DNA of 64,000 bases from Pectobacterium aroidearum (GCF_015689195.1 NZ_CP065044.1:4774001-4838000); one strand, 5' to 3'; counted from the stretch's first letter, positions 26,713-36,945 are shown. Notes: generated by a model not told the origin, from the sequence alone. Program-made: numbers and translations.

Positions 26713-27998
26713 TATACGTCCTCCTTCAGGCGGGCAATCCGTCTGCGCTTTTGCGTCAATGCTGGCGCAATCTCACCGGCGATTAACTGCCACTGCAGAC
26801 GCGACACCTCAATGCCCTGCAACGCAAACTGCTGCGCCAGACTGTCCCGACAGGCCTCCAGCTCCGGCAGGCTGCACGCGGCGGACAAACGCAGCGTCGT
26901 TTCCCCCTGCTGCACCAGCCGATAATCGGCATGCAGCGGCAGCGCATTGGCAATAATCCGGCTACAGAGATCCGCAAACACGGTCTGAGGCTCACCGTGA
27001 CTATCCGGCAGTCGCAGGCAGTCATCGCTGCGCCCTTCGATGCGGGCAATCGCCATCGTCACCCGGCCACACGCACAGGGTGTTTTTTGCTTCACCAATA
27101 CATCGTCCAGCCGATAGCGCACAATCGGCTGCGTGCTGCGGGTGAAATCGGTAATGATGGGCGTAAAGCGTTCGTCATCCAGCCACTGCGGCTCAATGTG
27201 CACAAATTCCTCGTTGAGATGCAGCGTACCGTGTTCACAGGTCGATGCCAGAAAGCCTTCCGTCGCCTGATACACTTCCCCCACCTGCCCGAAAACCTGC
27301 TGGAGCAATTGTTTATCCTGCGGTTCCAGCACCTCGGCCACGGAAATCACCTTTTTGACAGACAGGCGCAGTTCACCGCGCTGCACCGCCAGCGCCAACT
27401 CGCGCAGCACCTGTGCAGGAGCAACGATAATCGACGGCGACCACATTTCCAGCCGCGGAACATGTTCGGAAAACGGCGCAAACAGATCGTAAAACGACAG
27501 GCTGAGCCAGCGGTTATCCACGCTGTGATACAGATTGTTATCCGCCCGCAGAAACAGCGCTACCCGCTCGCCAGCACGTAAGCCGTCCGGCAGCATTTTC
27601 GCCAACATGCCCCCCGCCCACACCTGCTGTTCACGAGGGCTAACGACAAACAGCCCACGCTGCCCGGAGGTGCCGGACGACAGCCCGACGCTGAACCCGT
27701 TCACATTCGGCGTGAAGTCACGATCCTCCTCACTGCGGCGCGCGCAGGCGAGCAGTTCATCCCGCTTAAGCCCCGCGGTGTTCATCCGATCGAATTCGGC
27801 CATCATCACGGCTTTATCCATCATCGGCCAGGAGGTAATCGGAAGCTGGCAGTACGGACGGAAATAGGGACTACGCGCCAGCACCCGCCGTGCAAAGCGA
27901 GCAAGCTGGCGCTGTTGATGGTGTTCAAGCCCCTGACGAGTAGAAAAGGTGAGGCGTCTGGCACGGAAATAGTGCCAGAGGGTCATCAGCGGAATCAT
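26712..27998 (-). CDS. F390-synthetase-related adenylate-forming enzyme
   Basis: This is a 428-aa member of the phenylacetate-CoA ligase / coenzyme F390 synthetase-like branch of adenylate-forming enzymes. The phosphate-binding loop SSGTSGQRG lies at residues 107-115, followed by YQATEGFLAS and PIVRYRLDDV motifs. A C-x-C pair (CACGR) follows and the C-terminal domain carries EGRSDDCLRL. It probably activates a carboxylic acid with ATP. It may hand the acyl group to CoA, a carrier or an alcohol/amine; the acceptor is not evident. It overlaps the MBL gene by four bases (ATGA). Confidence 0.82.
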   Translation of the reverse strand: MIPLMTLWHYFRARRLTFSTRQGLEHHQQRQLARFARRVLARSPYFRPYCQLPITSWPMMDKAVMMAEFDRMNTAGLKRDELLACARRSEEDRDFTPNVNGFSVGLSSGTSGQRGLFVVSPREQQVWAGGMLAKMLPDGLRAGERVALFLRADNNLYHSVDNRWLSLSFYDLFAPFSEHVPRLEMWSPSIIVAPAQVLRELALAVQRGELRLSVKKVISVAEVLEPQDKQLLQQVFGQVGEVYQATEGFLASTCEHGTLHLNEEFVHIEPQWLDDERFTPIITDFTRSTQPIVRYRLDDVLVKQKTPCACGRVTMAIARIEGRSDDCLRLPDSHGEPQTVFADLCSRIIANALPLHADYRLVQQGETTLRLSAACSLPELEACRDSLAQQFALQGIEVSRLQWQLIAGEIAPALTQKRRRIARLKEDV

Positions 27999-28801
27999 AG
28001 GTCGCCCTCATGGCACAGCCGAATCTCAACCTGTCCGTTCAGGTGCAACTGATGTAGCTGATCCAACGTGTGGTAATAGGCTTTTGGATCGTCCATCACC
28101 AGATTCGCCAAACGCGACGGCCCGCGGCCTTCGCGATAACTGTGCGGCGACCAGGCGGCATCGCTTGCCAGCAGCACCCAGCCGTTTTCAGTCAGCACAA
28201 ACGCGCCGAGGTGTCCGGCGGCATGACCGGGCAGCGACACCAGCACGATCTCTTTATCACTACCCGGCAGCGCATAGCCTTGCGTAAACGGCGCCAGCTC
28301 GGCTGGCAGATCGGTAAGCGGGAAATTTTCGACAAACTGAAGCGCCTGCTCGAAATGCTCAGGGATCAGGGCAGGCACAAACGCCCGTTTCAGAGCGGCG
28401 AAACCGCGCAGATTCCGCGTCTGCTGCCATCCCAGTCCCGAACAGATAAACGGGACGTCGGGGAAATCCCGCAACCCTGCAATATGGTCGCCATGAAAAT
28501 GGGAAATAATCAGGCCGTCGATGTCCGCAGGCTGAATCCCCTGCCCATGTAGCTGGTGAATCAGCGCGTCTTTCGTCTCAAAATGCACCGGCGTCATTCT
28601 GCGGTACAGCTGGAACAGGCCGGATCGCGTGGCATCGGTAAAATGCTGGGCATAGCCGGTGTCCCACAGCCAGCGCTTGCCCCGACTCTCCAGCATCCAG
28701 ACGCGTGCCGGAAAACGGCATACCTTCCACCCCGCGCCACGCAGCGCCATACAGCCTGGATGCAGGCAGTATCCGACTTCAAACGTTGAAATATTAGCCA
28801 T
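27995..28801 (-). CDS. MBL-fold metallo-hydrolase
   Basis: This 268-aa metallo-beta-lactamase-fold protein starts at ATG 28801 (MANISTFEVGYCLHPGC). Metal ligands are seen in HFHGDH (H101, H103, D105, H106), in the GHAAGH segment (H193), and in LLASDAAW. Similar proteins include lactonases and thioesterases. In this cluster it sits where the olefin pathway has OleB, so it may hydrolyse a thioester or lactone intermediate. A longer frame from 28825 is possible, but 28801 is better placed and overlaps the upstream stop by eight bases. Confidence 0.82.
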   Translation of the reverse strand: MANISTFEVGYCLHPGCMALRGAGWKVCRFPARVWMLESRGKRWLWDTGYAQHFTDATRSGLFQLYRRMTPVHFETKDALIHQLHGQGIQPADIDGLIISHFHGDHIAGLRDFPDVPFICSGLGWQQTRNLRGFAALKRAFVPALIPEHFEQALQFVENFPLTDLPAELAPFTQGYALPGSDKEIVLVSLPGHAAGHLGAFVLTENGWVLLASDAAWSPHSYREGRGPSRLANLVMDDPKAYYHTLDQLHQLHLNGQVEIRLCHEGDL

Positions 28802-29822
28802 GTCCGTCCGTGCTCCGCTGTGCAAGATGCGCCCTGAACCAGTCGCCGGTCAGCTCAATGCCCTGCTGAAGGGAGAAACGCGGCTGATATCCCAGCTCCT
28901 GTTTGGCTTTCTCCGCGCTGAGCGTCATATCAAAATTCACCGCTCCCGCACTGTAGCGCGTTAGCAGCGGCTCTTTCCGACTAAAGCACGAGAGCAGTTC
29001 CATTCCACCCGCTACCGTGTGCAGCAGCGGATACGGCACCGCTTTGACGCGATAATGCATCCCCAATTGCCCTGCCAGCAGTTGCTCCAGCATATCGACG
29101 AGGCGTGCGGGCTCATGATTGGTGATGTTGTACACCGAACCAGACACTAACCCCGTTCGCTCGCTGGCAAGCGCCATCGCTTCCACAACGTTGCCGACAA
29201 ACGTGAGATCCAGCAGCGCCTCACCACCGCGCGGAAGTCGCAACACGCCGCCGCCCACCGCGATCTGCTCCAGCACTCGCGGCAGAATCACGCGGTCATG
29301 CGGGCCAAATAGGCCACGCGGACGCAGAATCACGTAGGTGGTTTGCAGGTAGCGCGACGTCAGCGCCTGAAGTCGCTCTTCCGCCAGAAATTTGGTCTGC
29401 GCATAGTGATTGGCAAAACGCGCCGCGCGGTAGCTTTCATCAATATTCAGGTGGTGCTGGTAATCGAAGTAAATCGCGGGCGTGGAGATGTGCACAAAAC
29501 GCGGGATAGCCAGCTGCCCTGCGGCGTCGGCCAGACGTGCCGTCACCTCGGTATTATTCTGATAAAAATCGCGATATTGCCCCCACGGTGATGATTTCGC
29601 GGCACAGTGCCAGACCACGTCACAGCCCGCCATCAGCGATCGAAACAGGTCTACCGAGGTTTCCACCAAATCGATACCGATGAACTGTGCGCCCTGAGCT
29701 TCAAGCTGTTGGCCTACCGTGCGATCGCGCCCGCACGCCAGCACCTGATGCCCAGCCTTAAGTAGCCAGTCCACCGCGTTACGCCCCAATCCGCTGGTTG
29801 CACCCGTGACGAAGACTCTCAT
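28794..29822 (-). CDS. NAD(P)-dependent epimerase/dehydratase, 3beta-HSD/OleD-like
   Basis: This is a 342-aa extended short-chain dehydrogenase. The nucleotide-binding GATSGLG is at residues 7-13 and the active site is S113 with Y140-x3-K144 (YAQTK). The HISTPAIYF and LRPRGLFGPHD segments are typical of the 3-beta-hydroxysteroid dehydrogenase/OleD group, which reduces beta-keto acids or oxidises 3-hydroxysteroids. It overlaps the KAS III gene by ATGA and would naturally reduce the beta-keto product of that enzyme. Cofactor preference is not predictable here. Confidence 0.85.
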   Translation of the reverse strand: MRVFVTGATSGLGRNAVDWLLKAGHQVLACGRDRTVGQQLEAQGAQFIGIDLVETSVDLFRSLMAGCDVVWHCAAKSSPWGQYRDFYQNNTEVTARLADAAGQLAIPRFVHISTPAIYFDYQHHLNIDESYRAARFANHYAQTKFLAEERLQALTSRYLQTTYVILRPRGLFGPHDRVILPRVLEQIAVGGGVLRLPRGGEALLDLTFVGNVVEAMALASERTGLVSGSVYNITNHEPARLVDMLEQLLAGQLGMHYRVKAVPYPLLHTVAGGMELLSCFSRKEPLLTRYSAGAVNFDMTLSAEKAKQELGYQPRFSLQQGIELTGDWFRAHLAQRSTDGHG

Positions 29823-30826
29823 GGGATCAGAACCATCCCGCCCAGCGTCAACCCGGCAGCCGTGCCGACCAGCATGGCGGGCTCCCCCTCAGGCAGGCGT
29901 TGCGTCACGATGGCATGATGCAGCGCCGTTGGAATTGAGGCCGCCACCTGATTACCGTGATAGCGGTAAATATCAATCAGTCTTTCCGTCGGGATCGCCA
30001 GTCGCTTACGCATGTGTTCCAGCGACAGGTGGCTGGCCTGATGCGGAACCACCGCCGCCATCTGCTCAAGCGTGAAACCACTCGCTTCCAGCAGCCGTTG
30101 CAGATAGCCCTCAATCAGTGCAGAAGCCTGCCTGAACAGCCGTTTTCCCTGCATATGGAACAGAAAGTCATGCAGTTCCATCCCTGCACGCGGGTTACGC
30201 AAGGTGCCGCCTGCGCGGATCTGGCACAGTTCATTGCCCTTCGGATACGTTTCCAGCAGACACGCCGCAATACCGCTGTGGCCATCACCGCGTTCGACAA
30301 TCGCGCACGCGGCACCATCACCAAAAATCAGCGACGATTCTTCGTCATCCCAATCAATACCGCGCGACGCAAGTTCGGTAGAAACAATGGCAATGCGTCG
30401 ATAAGCGCCGGTATTTAACAGCCCAGCCGCCACCTGAAGCGCAGAAATAAAGCTGACGCAGCTGCTATTAATATCAAAACAGGCTGTCCCTTTCGGCAAA
30501 GACGACGCTTTTAATACATGGCTGGCGCTATAAGGCAGCGCCTGAATGGGAATCGCAGAAGCAAACAGCAGCAGGTCAATGGAAGCCGGAGAAATAACGC
30601 CACGCGTCAGCGCATCATTTAATGCCGCGACACCGAGTTCGGCCTGGCTGGCATGATTGTCCGCATGGTGGCGATAGAGAATACCGGAACGGCTTTCGAC
30701 ATAACCAGCAGGTTTATTGAGCCGCACATCTAATTCAGCCGAGGTCACCCGCTGCGCAGGAAGCGCACTGCCAGTAGAAATAATCTTTATTGGAACCAAT
30801 CCCTTAGTGAATGCGTGACGTTGCAT
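29819..30826 (-). CDS. Beta-ketoacyl-ACP synthase III / OleA-like condensing enzyme
   Basis: This is a thiolase-fold condensing enzyme of 335 aa from ATG 30826. The Cys-His-Asn triad of KAS III enzymes is complete: C123 in INSSCVSFI, H262 in VVPHQASH, and N292 in RYHGNQVAAS. It differs from housekeeping FabH and sits first in an eight-gene lipid operon. It would make the first carbon-carbon bond, joining an activated acyl chain to a second acyl or malonyl unit. The start is uncertain: TTG codons at 30832 and 30838 lie nearer an AAAGGA stretch. It is divergent from glpM. Confidence 0.87.
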   Translation of the reverse strand: MQRHAFTKGLVPIKIISTGSALPAQRVTSAELDVRLNKPAGYVESRSGILYRHHADNHASQAELGVAALNDALTRGVISPASIDLLLFASAIPIQALPYSASHVLKASSLPKGTACFDINSSCVSFISALQVAAGLLNTGAYRRIAIVSTELASRGIDWDDEESSLIFGDGAACAIVERGDGHSGIAACLLETYPKGNELCQIRAGGTLRNPRAGMELHDFLFHMQGKRLFRQASALIEGYLQRLLEASGFTLEQMAAVVPHQASHLSLEHMRKRLAIPTERLIDIYRYHGNQVAASIPTALHHAIVTQRLPEGEPAMLVGTAAGLTLGGMVLIP

Positions 30827-31034
30827 CTTCAATATCAATCCTTTCCAGATTTATTATCGTTTTACCTGCGTACGATAAGGCTATCGTGCGTAGTATTTAT
30901 TCATTCTTCTGCTAAGAATAACGAAATCACCACGAATTGAAATCTTAAGCTGTGCGGTAGCACTATTCCATCCCGATACTTTTTCGCTATTCTCTGTGCA
31001 TTCACGATGCTTAATTAAGCCAGAAGTTATACTT

Positions 31035-31376
31035 ATGTCATTGTTTATCAAATCGGTTATTGGCGCGTTGATCGTATTGCTCATCAGCGTACTGGCGAAA
31101 AGTCGAAACTATTATATTGCCGGGTTGGTGCCGCTATTTCCCACATTCGCGCTGATTGCCCATTATATCGTTGGCACCGAGCGCGGGCTGGAGGCGCTGC
31201 GCGCCACTATCCTGTTTGGCATTTGGTCCGTTATTCCTTATCTGGTTTATCTCATCTCACTTTATTACTTTACCGCGTGGATGAAGTTGCCACAGGCGCT
31301 GCTCGCCGCGGTCGTGTGCTGGAGTGTGTCAGCGGCACTGCTGATCAAGGTCTGGACGTGGTATCAGGGGAATTAG
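31035..31376 (+). CDS. glpM: GlpM family membrane protein
   Basis: The protein is 113 aa from ATG 31035 (MSLFIKSVIGALIVLLISVL), close to E. coli GlpM with the shared KSRNYYIAGLVPLFPTFALI segment. Four membrane segments are predicted. GlpM-like proteins were linked to alginate production and glycerol metabolism in Pseudomonas, but their biochemical role is unclear. An upstream in-frame ATG at 30996 gives an unlike extension. It is divergent from the lipid operon and precedes the pectinesterase gene by 28 bp. Confidence 0.9.
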   Translation: MSLFIKSVIGALIVLLISVLAKSRNYYIAGLVPLFPTFALIAHYIVGTERGLEALRATILFGIWSVIPYLVYLISLYYFTAWMKLPQALLAAVVCWSVSAALLIKVWTWYQGN

Positions 31377-31404
31377 CTTCTGACTTCTTTATTAGGATAG
31401 CGCA

Positions 31405-32595
31405 ATGATAAAAACGACGTACCCCGGCACGGTTCATCGCCCCATTCTTTCCGAACAGGAAGCGAGTCGCTTCACGCGACTGCACTATTTTACTCCGCAC
31501 CGCACTGATACTGACGTCTGGCTTCCCACGCCCATTGCGGTCGAACTGGCTACACCGTGGGTTGTCGGGCCACGGATCGGGGTGGATGGCGCAACACACA
31601 CTCATGTTCAACAGGCGATCAACGCCGCGTTGCGGGCACCGCAGGGTCAGTCGCACATTACGATTAAATTGCTGCCAGGCATCTATACCGGCACGGTCTA
31701 CATCCCCGCCGATGCGCCACCGCTGACGTTATTTGGAGCGGGAGAACAACCGAATGACGTGGTGATTCAACTCGCGCTTGATTCGATGTTTTCACCAGCA
31801 ACCTACCGGGAAGCGGTGAATCCTCACGGTGAATATCAGCCCGGCGATCCCGCCTGGTATATGTACGATCTCTGTGCGTCAAAGCAGAACGCAACGATTG
31901 ATACCATTTGTGCCGCCGTGGTCTGGTCGCAAAGCGACAACTTCCAGATGAAAAACCTGACGGTAGTGAATACCTTGCTGGATTCGGTAGATGGCCGCGC
32001 GCATCAGGCCGTCGCGCTGCGCACCGACGGCGATAAGGTGCAGCTTGAAAAGGTCCGCCTCATCGGTCGTCAGGATACGTTTTTCGTCAATACCAGCAAC
32101 CTTCGCAACGAGTACGTCACGGATCGCTACAGCCGCGCCTACATTACAGACAGCTACATCGAGGGGGATGTCGACTACGTTTTTGGGCGGGCAACCGCAG
32201 TATTCGAGCATGTCCACTTTCATACGGTTTCCAGCCGTGGAGCGAAAGATATCCATGTCTTTGCGCCTGACAGCATGCCGTGGGTTCAATATGGTTTTCT
32301 GGCAACGCAGTGCCGCTTTACGGGTGACGAAGGCTTCAGCGGGGTAAGAAAGGCCAGATTAGGTCGCGCCTGGGATCAGGGTGCAAGGCAAACGGGATAT
32401 CAGCCGGGTCAGACGGCAAATGGCCAGTTAGTGATTCGCGACAGCACGATTGACGCCAGCTATGACAGAGAACAGCCGTGGGGAGCGGCCGCAACCACTG
32501 CGCGTCCTTTCTCGGGTAATGCGGATTCAACCCGCAATCTCGACGATGTGCATTTCAACCGGCTGTGGGAATACAACAATATCAACGAAGCATGA
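31405..32595 (+). CDS. Pectinesterase-family protein (PemB/YbhC-like), no signal peptide
   Basis: This 396-aa right-handed beta-helix protein belongs to carbohydrate esterase family 8. Active-site segments are all present: GRQDTFFV with the first Asp, EGDVDYVFGRA with the second Asp, and LGRAWD with the Arg. It resembles YbhC and the lipoprotein PemB of Dickeya. The N-terminus (MIKTTYPGTVHRPILSEQEA) has no signal peptide or lipobox, so the protein appears cytoplasmic. It might act on imported methylated oligogalacturonides or on another ester. Upstream in-frame sequence offers no signal either. A GGATAG stretch upstream is a modest ribosome binding site. Confidence 0.85.
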   Translation: MIKTTYPGTVHRPILSEQEASRFTRLHYFTPHRTDTDVWLPTPIAVELATPWVVGPRIGVDGATHTHVQQAINAALRAPQGQSHITIKLLPGIYTGTVYIPADAPPLTLFGAGEQPNDVVIQLALDSMFSPATYREAVNPHGEYQPGDPAWYMYDLCASKQNATIDTICAAVVWSQSDNFQMKNLTVVNTLLDSVDGRAHQAVALRTDGDKVQLEKVRLIGRQDTFFVNTSNLRNEYVTDRYSRAYITDSYIEGDVDYVFGRATAVFEHVHFHTVSSRGAKDIHVFAPDSMPWVQYGFLATQCRFTGDEGFSGVRKARLGRAWDQGARQTGYQPGQTANGQLVIRDSTIDASYDREQPWGAAATTARPFSGNADSTRNLDDVHFNRLWEYNNINEA

Positions 32596-32946
32596 GGGAG
32601 CGCGAAGGCGAGCACAACATGAAGAAAAATGTTGCAGGTGCAGAAATCAGATTAATCTTTCTAATGTGATGGAGCATAAGATCGCTCAGTAAAGCGTCAC
32701 GGCTGTAGATAAAAAAAATCGCCGATTTTTATGATGTTATTGATGAAGTCGACTGAATTAACATTCCCTGATGTTAGCCAATCATCAACAGAATTTAAAT
32801 GCATATGAATTATGTTAATTACGTCTGCAGACTTATCTTATAATTGTACGTTTTTTCACTCACCAATAACAATTAGACTTAGGTACAGGTGTAGGTATAT
32901 ACTTTTCTATTACAAGGATGTTGATTCTTCAGACTGAGGTCATGAG
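32596..32946. promoter_or_regulatory. Intergenic region upstream of expR
   Basis: This is 351 bp of AT-rich noncoding DNA. A weak A/T hairpin AAAAATC/GATTTTT (32714-32720 with 32724-32730) may end the pectinesterase transcript. The last 130 bp would hold the expR promoter. No convincing lux-box-type dyad was found. The TTACAAGGATG and AGACTGAGGTC stretches before the expR start give possible ribosome binding sites. Confidence 0.4.
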
Positions 32947-33675
32947 ATGTCGCCATTATTCACCGATAGCGAAATAATAAGCAGGGTAATTAAAAAGCAT
33001 TTCAACAAAAACCTGGATCGCTACGACGGCATAAAATTCTCTTTTATGGTTCTCAATAAGAAGAACCCTTCTCAAATGATCATCATTTCCAGTTATCCCG
33101 ATGAATGGGTTAACCTCTATAAAGAAAACAAATACCAGCATATCGACCCTGTTGTTCTTGCATCATTTAATAAGATATCGCCTTTCTCTTGGGAGAAAAG
33201 TCTCGTTATTAACACCCGGTTGCAACTGGCCAAGATATTTGATCTCTCTAAAAAATATAATATTATTAACGGATATACTTTTGTGCTTCACGATCATGGT
33301 GACAATTTGGCTATGTTATCGATTATCGTAGACAGTTCATATCCAGATAATGTTGAAAAATTCATTGAAGAGAAGAAAGACACCTTTCAGATGCTGTTAA
33401 TTGATGCATATGAAAAAATCATCTCTCTTTGCAGAGAGATGATTGAAAGTAAGAAACAATTAAATAATAAAGAAATGTTCTCTCAACGAGAAAATGAAAT
33501 TCTTTACTGGGCCAGTATGGGTAAAACCTACTTGGAAGTTGCGATTATTCTCGGCATAAAAACCAGTACGGTAAAATTTCATATCGGCAATGTTGTGAAA
33601 AAACTTGGAGTCCTGAATGCCAAGCATGCCATCAGGCTCGGCGTTGAATTACAACTCATTAAGCCTGTACAATAG
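32947..33675 (+). CDS. expR: LuxR-family quorum-sensing regulator ExpR
   Basis: This is a 242-aa N-acyl-homoserine-lactone receptor of the Pectobacterium ExpR/VirR type. The ligand domain covers residues 1-165 with the conserved W, Y and D (DEWVNLYKENKYQHIDPVV). The C-terminal LuxR helix-turn-helix is in residues 175-240 (FSQRENEILYWASMGKTY, KTSTVKFHIGNVVKKLGV). ExpR-type proteins bind DNA without signal, activate rsmA, and release it when AHL accumulates, which allows production of plant-cell-wall-degrading enzymes. It converges on expI with a 17-bp overlap of the 3' ends. Confidence 0.93.
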   Translation: MSPLFTDSEIISRVIKKHFNKNLDRYDGIKFSFMVLNKKNPSQMIIISSYPDEWVNLYKENKYQHIDPVVLASFNKISPFSWEKSLVINTRLQLAKIFDLSKKYNIINGYTFVLHDHGDNLAMLSIIVDSSYPDNVEKFIEEKKDTFQMLLIDAYEKIISLCREMIESKKQLNNKEMFSQRENEILYWASMGKTYLEVAIILGIKTSTVKFHIGNVVKKLGVLNAKHAIRLGVELQLIKPVQ

Positions 33676-34309
33676 CGGCAGGCACTCGTAGAGGCCATTG
33701 CTTCAGTTCGTTGCCCATGAATGTTCCACTGCGGTTAATACGACGCGCCAATGCTTCCTGATTCTCATCATCAACGGGAAGGAAAACTAAATACACTCTT
33801 TCCTGCTTTTCTGATAAACCTTGCTCGACAACGCGGATTCCCCAGCCAGAACGTTTTAATATCGTTAGCATAGGGTGACTCACTATCGTATATATTCCAT
33901 CATAACCTTTATCCCTTGAATAATTAATCATTGAAAGAAACAGCATAGAACTAATTGGATATTCATTGCCGAGGATATCTTTTGCTCGTGATTTATCCAC
34001 AAAGAACCGGCTAGATTCCAGATAATTCCCTTCAGGAATATTGATCTCCTTGAAGTAAGGGAAAAATGTCCCGGTAATCATGTTAGGGTATTTTGTTTCG
34101 ATAAATCTCAGACTACAAATAACCGTGTTATCTTTTATGCCAAAAAGATAAGTCGTATTATTATTATCATACTGATCGAATTCCATTCCATCAGTACAAT
34201 TCACAGCCCAATTCAGTCGATCTTTAAACGTCTCTTTTCTGAGGGTAAATAGCTCTTCTGATTTCGTTTCTGACAGCAAGGCGTGATTTACATCAAATAT
34301 CTCTAACAT
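33659..34309 (-). CDS. expI: Acyl-homoserine-lactone synthase ExpI
   Basis: This 216-aa LuxI-family enzyme makes N-(3-oxoacyl)-homoserine lactone from S-adenosylmethionine and acyl-ACP. Invariant LuxI residues are visible: R24, F28, W34, D45 and D48, then SLRF near 66-69 and ESSRFFVDK with the Glu and Arg. Names used for orthologues include CarI, AhlI and EcbI. The acyl length (C6 or C8) cannot be told safely from sequence. TTTTTCCTCCAT at the start shows a GGAGG-type ribosome binding site (GGAGGAAAAATG on the coding strand). It overlaps expR tail to tail. Confidence 0.95.
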   Translation of the reverse strand: MLEIFDVNHALLSETKSEELFTLRKETFKDRLNWAVNCTDGMEFDQYDNNNTTYLFGIKDNTVICSLRFIETKYPNMITGTFFPYFKEINIPEGNYLESSRFFVDKSRAKDILGNEYPISSMLFLSMINYSRDKGYDGIYTIVSHPMLTILKRSGWGIRVVEQGLSEKQERVYLVFLPVDDENQEALARRINRSGTFMGNELKQWPLRVPAAIVQA

Positions 34310-34520
34310 TTTTCCTCCATTGAAAAGTTAATACATAACCCCAAAAACGACATCCCATCTCATAGATCCTTCGCCTTCAGACTATTACTCTGGCTGATTA
34401 TTTATAGGTATTTTGTCCCTTTCCACGACGGTTGTACAGATGCAACCTGCATTGTCAGCAAGAGTTCATACATGAAAAAACGCCGCGAGAAAACCAAACA
34501 TAAATATATGATAAACAGAT

Positions 34521-34554
34521 AAAAAAAATCCGGAAACGCGAGACGATTCCGGAT
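34521..34554 (-). terminator. Rho-independent terminator of argG
   Basis: On the minus strand the stem ATCCGGAA/TTCCGGAT (34547-34554 with 34528-34535) has an 11-base loop and is followed by seven or more T residues (complement of the A run 34521-34528). It lies 24 bp beyond the argG stop. Confidence 0.9.
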
Positions 34555-34577
34555 CCTTATATTACTCAATCTGCACG

Positions 34578-36023
<1,446 letters not shown>

Positions 36024-36068
36024 CTACATCAAACGGGCCGGTCGATAACCAAAATCGACACACTCACA

Positions 36069-36107
36069 AATGCATATTTATGCAAAATAAGTGAGTGATA
36101 ATTTAAA
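36069..36107. promoter_or_regulatory. Paired ARG boxes (ArgR operator) of argG
   Basis: Two 18-bp sites lie three base pairs apart: AATGCATATTTATGCAAA (36069-36086) and AGTGAGTGATAATTTAAA (36090-36107). Against the ARG box consensus wnTGAATwwwwATTCAnw they match 16 and 15 of 18 positions by my count. Paired boxes with about 3 bp spacing are the known ArgR hexamer operator form. They lie upstream of argG, as expected for arginine repression. Confidence 0.8.
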
Positions 36108-36335
36108 CATCTTTTTGGCGGGACAGGAAGAGAAGAGTCATGCTTTCGTGTAAAAAAATTCGTGGCCGATTCACGACCAAGTTAGCAAGTATAGCGCTAT
36201 CTTCGCTTCAGGCTAAGTAGCAAAAATCGTTTACGCGACCCACTCGACATTAATAAAACATCGTTTCATTTTGTCGGAATTTCTTTGCTATCCTCTTGCG
36301 GTTAACACCTTCCCTTGCATATTGCTGGAGATGCT

Positions 36336-36911
36336 ATGTCTAAGAAAGTCGCCGTTCTGCTGGCTCCTGGGTTTGAAGAAGCAGAAGCGATCATGGTGAT
36401 TGATGTACTGCACCGAATGAAGATAGAAGTCACCATGCTGTCATGCTATGACAGACTGGAACTGCACAGTTATCACAATATTCGTATGTTTGCCGATTCT
36501 CTGCTGGAAAGAAACCAGGACACGCTGTTTGATGCCGTGGTCATTCCCGGCGGCCCACAGGGAACGGTAAACCTGGCTGCCAACCCAATGGTCGTCGAGT
36601 TTATCCGTCGCCATGACGAGGCGGGAAAACTGATTTGCCCATTGTGCTCTGCGGCTGCACGCGTACTGGGTGGTAACAACCTGCTAAAAGGCCGTCGCTA
36701 CGTTTGCTCCGGCAAGTTATGGCAGGATGTGACCGATGGCGTTTATGTTGACGAGAAAGTCGTGGAAGACGGCAATCTGATCAGCGGCAAGGGGTTAGGC
36801 GTGACATTCGATTTTGCCTTTACCATCGCCAGCCGTCTGACTGGAGACAAAGAGAACGCCAACTTCCAGGTTGAGCATATCGATTACGATTACTGGCGCG
36901 TGCCGGCGTAA
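36336..36911 (+). CDS. DJ-1/PfpI family protein
   Basis: This is a 191-aa protein of the DJ-1/PfpI/ThiJ superfamily, starting MSKKVAVLLAPGFEEAEAIM. The nucleophile-elbow cysteine is C104 in LICPLCSAAARVLGG, and the supporting glutamate is E14 or E15 in PGFEEAEA. Relatives are YajL-like chaperones, glyoxalases or deglycases; assignments differ between reports. The start follows CTGGAGATGCT with GGAG eight bases away. It is divergent from argG. Confidence 0.85.
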   Translation: MSKKVAVLLAPGFEEAEAIMVIDVLHRMKIEVTMLSCYDRLELHSYHNIRMFADSLLERNQDTLFDAVVIPGGPQGTVNLAANPMVVEFIRRHDEAGKLICPLCSAAARVLGGNNLLKGRRYVCSGKLWQDVTDGVYVDEKVVEDGNLISGKGLGVTFDFAFTIASRLTGDKENANFQVEHIDYDYWRVPA

Positions 36912-36945
36912 CCGCTCACCAGACTCTCCTTACTACTCCAATGAT

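Noticed and set aside
34428-34456. Possible lux-box dyad upstream of expI around GTTGTACAGATGCAACCTGC
   Set aside because: The two halves agree at too few positions and it is 120 bp or more from the expI start; it does not stand out from chance.
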